From contig JAHLJT010003656.1 of assembly GCA_031308135.1 (NCBI GenBank), positions 77,612,698-77,676,697 on the forward strand: DNA of 64,000 bases, in the 5' to 3' direction. A program made the translations under genes and the position numbers. Positions within the stretch are counted from its first letter, which is position 1. Each line of letters opens with the position of its first letter. This document shows positions 57,346 to 64,000 of the stretch, in pieces. This DNA comes from Acheta domesticus. Taxonomy: Eukaryota; Arthropoda; Insecta; Orthoptera; Gryllidae. The notes under the pieces are model-generated. The model worked only from the letters and a program-made list of their open reading frames with translations. It did no database searches and was not told where the DNA came from.

Positions 57346-58735
57346 ACGCTCTGCCACTTCCACTCTATTTTTCTGTCAGAGGGAGAACAAAATGTGTTAA
57401 CATTTGCGTGTGGAGGGCGAGACGAATTATAGAGAAGATGAGAATGAACTTGCTGGTTTTCGGAGATTTCTCTTCTCCTTTGACGTGAAAGACGCTTCAA
57501 AGCAGGGGCAACAGTTGCTGTGGTTCCGTGAGACAGAGACGTATTACGGGTTGCATACTGCACCTTCAGGAACAGCAACATCCTAGGGCTACTTTCGGCA
57601 ACTAATATTGGTCGAAACTCTTCAAATCCGGTCATTGCCAGGATTCAGTTATCGGATATGCACCATTATGAAGATTATATTTTCATTAATATTCGTAATA
57701 AAAATCTTCATTGTTGGCTCCTTTATCATTAACATTTTTTTAAAAAGGGCTACAATTCCAAATTCCCAGTTAGAATTACTAGTTGATTTTGTAATGATTT
57801 TCGACGGTTTTCAAAATTAGAATGTGATTAAGTTAAAGAAACAATTTGTAAAACGCAGATTCAGGAGAGCTTATCCAAAGAATATGTACATTTTAATTGT
57901 AGAGCAGATTTACAGCAACAAAAAAACAGAATATCATGATTCACAGTATCTGCAAATATTGTGTCGACTCGGACATTTTTGTTGTAAAACGAATTAGTTT
58001 TTATATCTTCTGTGAAGTTATATAACGTTGTTGGTACATTCAATTTAAAACGAACCCATTGGCATGTAAGTCAATGCTTTTTCTAAATGGTAGTTAATGG
58101 AGATAACAATAAGTGAAATTAACATAACTAATTACTATAAAAATACCTACTCACAACTCTCACAGAAACGTCCTCAATATCAGTGTCATTTAAAGAAATA
58201 TTTCACATTTCTCTTGTTCCGTTTTATTTTGAATTGTGGCTCTGGTACCCCGAAAGTTTTCTCTATCTCCTAGTACAAATATATGTGGAAACTATTTGTA
58301 CATCTTTAAAAATTTCACACAAATTTACAATCCCAACAGTTAATTTAAGTGTTATTTAACATTTGGGAAAAACAGCAAAAATATAAACTGACCAATCTTT
58401 CTCTTAAAAAAAATTGAAATCGCACATTAAATGCAATATCTTTCTCATTCCAAAATTAATTTTCGGGTTATTGATAAAAAATGTAGAAATTGCACTATCG
58501 CAAATGGAAAATATTTTTGAAAACATCGGTGCGATGTTTTCTGAATTTTTTCACGACGTAATACTATTAAATTACATAAATGATAGCAATAAGCAAAACA
58601 ACAGTTTTGGACAGTTTTGTTGTTTTACGCTATTGCAATAAATGAGCGAAGTGCATTTCAATGCAAGACGAGAAACTCAGCTGTAGGTTGAGCGAAAGAA
58701 TCCAAGTATAGCCAACAAAAAGGGATTTCGTATTT
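57346..58735. other. AT-rich DNA, nothing recognised
   Basis: Two short unrecognised frames only. Confidence 0.45.
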
Positions 58736-58739
58736 CGCT

Positions 58740-59640
58740 AGAAGTGCCGGGCGGGGTTACGCTGTTGTGCCTGAGAAGGGGGAGAGCCCTGGAGCTGCCT
58801 TGGAGTGGCGCACGGCGGCCGCGCAACCTCTGGCGCCTGAGCCCTAAGGGCGGGAGGCGGCACGCGCGTGGCACCCCGCCGCAGGCCACGCCCGGCCCCC
58901 GCCCCCACCGCCCTCCACACGTCACCCACCCCGCGCCACCCGCCGCCCGTCACTCTCTCTCTCTGTCACCCGCCGCCCGCCACCCTCCGCTCAACCCACG
59001 CGCCACACTCTCCGCGTCCCTTCCTCTGCGCTCTGTGCTCCGCACCCGTCACACTCCTAACGTCACCCACCCCCGGCACCACCGTTCACCCCACGCGCCC
59101 TCAATACGCGTCCCTCCGCCACCCCTACCACTACCCTCTTCCCCACACCTACTCCCGCAAGCCATGCACAATATGCACCCGCACCCCGCGGCCCCTCACT
59201 CCATCTCCCTCCCCCGCCCGGCCCCGTCACCCTCTCTCTGACAACCACCCCCGCCTCATCCTCAACTCCGCCCTCACCCATACCCTCCATCCCGCGCGCC
59301 CAACCCCACGCTATCGCGACCAGCTGCCCACCGCCGGCCGCACCAATCACGGCGGCGGGCGGCGCGGCGGCGGCGGCGGGTGGCGGCGGCGGCGTTTGGC
59401 CGAGCTGCCGGGCGCAGGTGCTCCGCCACCGACCGCTGCGCGCGCTGCAACCGCCCCGCCCCGCCCCGCCCCGCCCCGCCGCGCCGCTCCGCGCCCCTCG
59501 CCCGCCCGCTGCCGCAGATTTAACATGCGGTCGCCCGCGTCCTCCGCTCCCTCCGCCCCCGGCGAAAGAGTGGCGCGGGCTGCTGCCGCTGCCGCATTTG
59601 CGGGCCACGCCGCTCAGCGCACGGCGCACCGCCTGCGGGC
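58740..59640. other. Large C-rich and CpG-rich island
   Basis: 58740-58880 has more complex GC-rich sequence. 58880-59290 is C-rich with CACCC and CCCGCC words, and 59290-59600 is CpG-dense. Long Pro/Arg/Ala-rich frames on both strands are composition artefacts. It could be a promoter island. Confidence 0.4.
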
Positions 59641-60080
59641 GGGCGAGAGAGGCGAAGCGGGGAGGAGTGAGAGGTGGAGGGAGGGTGAGTGGGAGTGGGG
59701 TCGGAGCGCGGCAGGGCGGGTTTAGCGGAGGGTGCTGGAACGGAGAGTTGCGGGGCCGGCTGACTAGAACGGAGCGGGGAGGAAGGGGCTGGGTGGAAAG
59801 AGGGTGAAGAGAAGTGGGGAGAAGGGAACAGGGGTCGGAGTGGGGCGGAGCGGATTTAACGGAGGGGGTTTGAACGGAGAATGGCGGGGGGTGAGAGGGG
59901 AGCGGAGCGGGGAGGAAAGATGAACAGGGAGGAAGGGACGGGGAAGGGGCGGGAGGAAAGGGAGGGAGGAAGGGGCGAGGAGGAAGGGGTGCGAAGGGGC
60001 GGGCAGAAATGGGAGGAAGGGTGGGAGGAAGGAGGTGGAAGGGGCGGGGAGGAAGGGCCAAGGTGTAGCGTGCTCTAAGA
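59640..60080. repeat. Polypurine (G/A-rich) low-complexity tract
   Basis: About 440 bp dominated on the plus strand by GGAAGGGGCGGGAGGAAAGG-like words with few pyrimidines. Long purine tracts can adopt triplex or quadruplex forms. Confidence 0.75.
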
Positions 60081-62085
60081 CAAGTGGAACGACGGGAAGA
60101 GGTGTCCGACGGTGAGTGTAGGATCATGGGGGTTGGTGAGGAAGGTGGAATGGGCCAAGGGGACCAGCCTCAGGTGCGCGCAACGTCGCTGAGGGAGTTA
60201 GGAAAGGGGATGCAAGAGGGTGCAGAGTAGGAGTAACGGGCTGGCAGGGGGCTCGAGTGAAAGTGAAAGGTTCAAGTGGAAGGATTTGTTGCTGCACGCA
60301 ATTGGCCTTCTGCACCTTTTTATGCAAGAACATTTTACATCTTTTGGGAGTGAATTGGGGTTGAAGGCGTGTTCAGTGTATAAATTAAAATATTGCTTAA
60401 AATGCAAAATTACAAAATTTCTAAAAAACAATCTAAAAAATAGTTAACTCCAGAATATTTTCCGGAAAGAATGCTCATCAAAGTAAAACTTAACACTAAA
60501 TAATTTATCTAAGACTGTTCTGTTATATCGACTGCATGCAACCGGAGGAGAAAAGACACTATTTTAGCCGTCGACACCTGTTATCCGTTTCATGAAAATA
60601 TATTTCTCATTTACTTGATTTTTTTTCTTAAAAGAAGGGATTTTGAAATGGCACAAATAATGAACTTGGCTACAGACCTTGACTATTTCCACAATTAACA
60701 AATTTCGAACACGTTCTTCATTTGCTCTATTTCGATCGTATGTTATTAACAGTTCTAATTCAAAAGATAATCTTTCGAGGACGTGTGTTTCAATATCAAA
60801 TTAATTTAATTTTAATAGAAAATGTTTAAAAATTATTTTATTAGATGTATTAAATACACGGCCAAGTTGTTTTCCTTCTCTCGCTCATTGCTTAGTAATG
60901 ATGTTATATTTTATTATTTTCTTTAAGGTTATCTGACCAACAAAACATGTATGTAAGTGGTAATGCATTATTAATATGCACGGAACATATTATTTGTATA
61001 AAATATGTTGAAAATCTTTCTCTTTTGACGGTTAGTCATCAAACCATGAGGCACTTACGTCAAGTTAGTTCATTAGAAACACTGAACTTTTCGCTTCATA
61101 CATAAGTACTAGTATGTGGTCAAAATTTATGTGTATGAAAGTTGAACCCATACATATGAATGGATTTGAATAAAATTCTTTACCATGGCAACATGTATGA
61201 TTTTGTGAACTGATTTAGCTTTATCTTTTCGTTATTGTTATAATTTATTGTTAATATACTATATATATATATGTTGATAAATATTTTGTGAAAACATTGG
61301 AACATTATGCTCTTAAAAACAAAGCAAAAAATCATTAAAGTAGTTTGCAAGTTTACGAAATAAGGCATCAACTTGCAGCATACGTATCACATTCCGCGTT
61401 GTTATAAATTTAGATATACAAGGAAATATACAAGATGATCCTTAAAGCTATGCAACATTTTACCCAAGGAAGCAGTCTAAAGAAAGTTCCAACAGGGAAT
61501 GAAAACTGTTTTCATCTATTTGACTTATTTTTAGCAATCAGAGCATTTGTAATGAGCAAAAATGACGGAAATATGAGTTTTCTAACAAAACTGTTTTTTC
61601 CCCTCCGTAGTTCTGACTCCTCCATCTATCCGACCTTAGTCGTCACTCCTTATTACTGATTCCCCCATCTATTCCTTTTGAAGTAGTGATGGTCAAAACA
61701 GTTCTGAACAATCTGAACCCGTTTAGAGAGACCTTGACGAAACGTTCACTATCAATCTTGGACGAAAACCTCTCTCCCACAGCCAAGCAGACTGCGTCCG
61801 ATGAACATGTCACACTTCGCAGATGCTCAGAAAAGGGGTAAATAAAGAATACTTCTCACGCATGATCTATGCAACACTCAATAATTTAAAAATAATGCTG
61901 ATAGCGAAAGCATTTTGAAACGATTTTCCCTAAATATAGTTTCTAATATAACTATATCGTTACATACATTTTAGAACTACCCTGCACATATCGATGTATA
62001 ACAAATACCGACAGCCTCGAAAAGGCAAAGCAATTGATCAGGATTACACGACGCAACGCAACGCTACAGTACGTGCAGATGGTAT
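60081..62085. other. AT-rich DNA after a mixed transition
   Basis: 60081-60300 is a G-rich transition zone. The remainder is AT-rich with a TATATA run near 61258-61272. No gene recognised. Confidence 0.45.
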
Positions 62086-62089
62086 GTTT

Positions 62090-62535
62090 GGGGGCGCTTG
62101 TAGGGCGTGGCGTTGCGTGGCGGGTATGGTGGGCCGCGGTATGATGGTTTGGGGTGTGTCGGGGCGTTGTTAAGCATGGCGGGGTGAGGCGGAACATGGC
62201 ATGCCATGAAAAAGCAGGACGTGATGTATCATGGAAGGGAACGGAGAGTCGAACCAGGGCATGGCGAAGTGTGAGACGTGTGCCTGGTCTTGGCGGGGCG
62301 TGACGGGGCGAAGCGGAGCATGGAGAGATAGGACGAGATTTGGCGGTCGTGGTGGGAATTGGCATGGTGGGTCTGGTGAGGCAGTGAATGGCCGGGCGAG
62401 ACGGCACGTGACAGGCTATGTCGGTTCGGGGCCTGGCGGGGCGGGGCAGGGCATGTGGGGAACGGCGGAGCATGGCGGGGAGGCACGAGTCTTTCCGGGT
62501 AATGGCGGCGCGTAGTGGGGATAGGCGTAGCGAGG
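62090..62535. repeat. Degenerate G-rich minisatellite
   Basis: Irregular repetition of GGCGGGGC(G/A)TGG, GGCATGGC and GGCGTGGCG words without a fixed period. Similar in flavour to 9068-9470, G-rich on the plus strand. Confidence 0.55.
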
Positions 62536-62659
62536 ATCGGAATGGGCGCGTGACGGCTTAGTGTATATGATAATACACAATATTATTCTTTAAATAACAC
62601 AATTTTAATACAAAAGAATTTAAGTCAATTGTGCCATATAATGAAAGGTATCAAACAAA

Positions 62660-62730
62660 ACCCTGGACTTTTGGGGGGAGCCATGGACCCCATGGTCCCC
62701 CCTGGATCAGCCACTGCATGTCACAAATAA
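62660..62730. repeat. Repeat end with G/C-run hairpin
   Basis: TTTTGGGGGGAGCCATGG is followed by ACCCCATGGTCCCCCCTGG, a near-perfect hairpin, and then ATCAGCCACTGCATG. This GGGGG...CCATGG...CCCCCC wording followed by a CCACTG end is familiar from dispersed repeats in arthropod genomes. No body was recognised. Confidence 0.45.
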
Positions 62731-62733
62731 TAT

Positions 62734-62815
62734 TATTGACAAGAATATATAAGAATATATATTTATCGACAATATTTATTTATTATATAATGTTATTGAC
62801 AAGAATATATAAGAA
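62734..62815. repeat. Short direct duplication
   Basis: TTATTGACAAGAATATATAA occurs twice, about 59 bp apart, around ATATTTATCGACAATATTTA. Confidence 0.7.
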
Positions 62816-62869
62816 ACTATGTGTCGATCAAGCACAGACGATGACATATAACGATGTTTCAACGATATT

Positions 62870-63425
62870 TGAATGCAGATAATGGCGGTTCGGGGTGTGG
62901 CGAGACGTGTCTTCAAGGGCCGTGGCCGGGAGGGGTGTGCCGGACCCGGCGGAGCGTGGGATGGCGGCACGGGCCGCGACGGAACGAGTCGGGATGGGAA
63001 AGGACGGAGCGGGGCACGGAGGAACGGAGCAGGAGAGCGCAAAAGTGCCGCAGGAGAGGCCAAGGCCGGGAGCGCGGGCGGGCGGGCGAGCGGCGGCGGC
63101 GTCTGGAGCGTCGGCGACAGCGCGATCGCGCGGGCGCCGCGGCAGGAGCAGACATCTTATTAAGAGCGGCTCAAAAACTTTGAGGACAGCCTTAATTGTG
63201 TTTTATCGCTGGCGGGGCGGGACGTGGCTGGCGGGCGGGGAGCGGGCGCAGCGGCGCAGTCAGCTGTCCGCGACGCCCGCGCCACCTGACGGCGGATCAA
63301 GCGCTGCGCTTCCGCCGGAAGCAGCGGCCGCCGACGCCGCCACCTCCTCGGCCCCAGGAGATGCTTGCGGGGGATCACAACATCCTCGCCACAACGGAGA
63401 TTCGTGCAATCGTCTCTATTAATCG
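62870..63425. other. CpG-rich island
   Basis: GC-dense block. A short complex core, ATCTTATTAAGAGCGGCTCAAAAACTTTGAGG (63151-63182), lies within GC-rich flanks. Open frames on both strands are Ala/Arg/Gly-rich and unrecognisable. Confidence 0.4.
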
Positions 63426-64000
63426 CCATCATATCCCTCTGGGACCCTTAAGAAGTCAACAGTGGGATACAAATTCATTTGCAAGAGAGCTGGCGTGTAG
63501 TTGGACATTCCATTCTCCATATTTGCCGCAGATTATCCAGAAATGAAAGTTCCAATGTCCTAGCGAGTTCTCTAACGGTCTACCCACAAGGGGCCTCTGA
63601 ACAGCGATGATGGGTGCATGAGTGTTGGAGGGGAGGGAGAGTCAAACGACAGGAGGCAAACGTCGCCTTAGGTTAGAGCCAGAGCAAGTGCAAGGGCAAG
63701 TGCGAAGGCAAGGACAAGGGTCAGGTTCAGGGGGATTCACCGGGTGCATGCTAGTATGAACCAGTCCCAAACGCCCCCATGGCCAATAAAATCAATTATT
63801 TAATACTAAATGTCAGTTCTTCAAACTTCAACTAACTACAAAATAAAAAAAAATGGATATTTTTTATAATTTCCATAATTTAAAATGCGTCTTTTAAATT
63901 GTACATTTTGGCCAAAATGAAACTTTTTTCCCATTGGTAGTAAGAAAACTGATGTGTGATTGCTTATATCTTCTTTGTCTAATAAGATTTTCGAATTTAA
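63426..64000. other. Right edge of window, short hexamer repeat
   Basis: A GCAAGG/GCAAGT hexamer repeat spans about 63680-63730 (AGCAAGTGCAAGGGCAAGTG). The remainder is AT-rich and no gene was recognised. Confidence 0.5.

Noticed and set aside
58744..60127. Pro-, Arg- and Ala-rich frames up to 354 codons
   Set aside because: Composition artefacts of the C-rich and purine-rich tracts on opposite strands.

Overview
The window reads as nuclear DNA of an arthropod, most likely an insect with a fairly large genome. The evidence is a split, intron-rich gene of the Nervy/MTG (ETO) co-repressor family, an R4/Dong-type LINE sitting in a TAA microsatellite, a mariner remnant, several tRNA-derived SINEs, and AT-rich non-coding DNA broken by short, very GC-rich islands. 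The exact order cannot be fixed from the sequence. Nothing prokaryotic is present: there are no operons, rRNA genes or CRISPR arrays.

The only host protein-coding gene I can defend is a nervy (nvy) orthologue on the minus strand. Three internal coding exons are visible, at 13349-13567, 11710-12053 and 391-581. Their splice phases agree (1, then 0, then out in 2). They encode a Gly/Pro/Ser-rich N-terminal region with a TPDSPEG motif, a poly-Ala tract, and the TAFH/NHR1 domain, whose last helix lies in the exon at 391-581. The NHR2, NHR3 and MYND exons must lie beyond the left edge. The first exon was not found and lies to the right, inside or beyond the window.

Layout. 1-13.6 kb is the nervy gene body; the intron between 581 and 11710 holds the TAA-targeted LINE, a 68-bp-arm inverted repeat, a tRNA-derived SINE and two GC-rich minisatellites (15-bp and 14-bp units). 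13.6-23 kb has SINE copies, a mariner fragment nested in one of them, and a third minisatellite (18-bp units) at the edge of a CpG-rich island. 24-30 kb has a decayed LINE reverse transcriptase and a DNA element with 24-bp terminal inverted repeats. 30-50 kb is mostly AT-rich DNA with CpG-rich islands, two degenerate long tandem repeats (about 306-bp and 250-bp units) and a TATCGATA-rich repeat. 50-57 kb is rich in SINEs plus a pogo/Tigger-like MITE. 57-64 kb has more GC-rich islands and purine-rich or G-rich low-complexity DNA.

Many long open frames in the minisatellites (up to about 700 codons) arise from stop-free repeat units and are not reported as genes. The most interesting signals are (i) the NHR1 frame running open through its splice donor into a 14-bp minisatellite for more than 500 codons, (ii) the LINE bracketed by TAA repeats, (iii) a roughly 550-bp SINE family with an AATC tail and a perfect 16-bp target duplication at one copy, and (iv) the chain of CpG-rich islands upstream of nervy.
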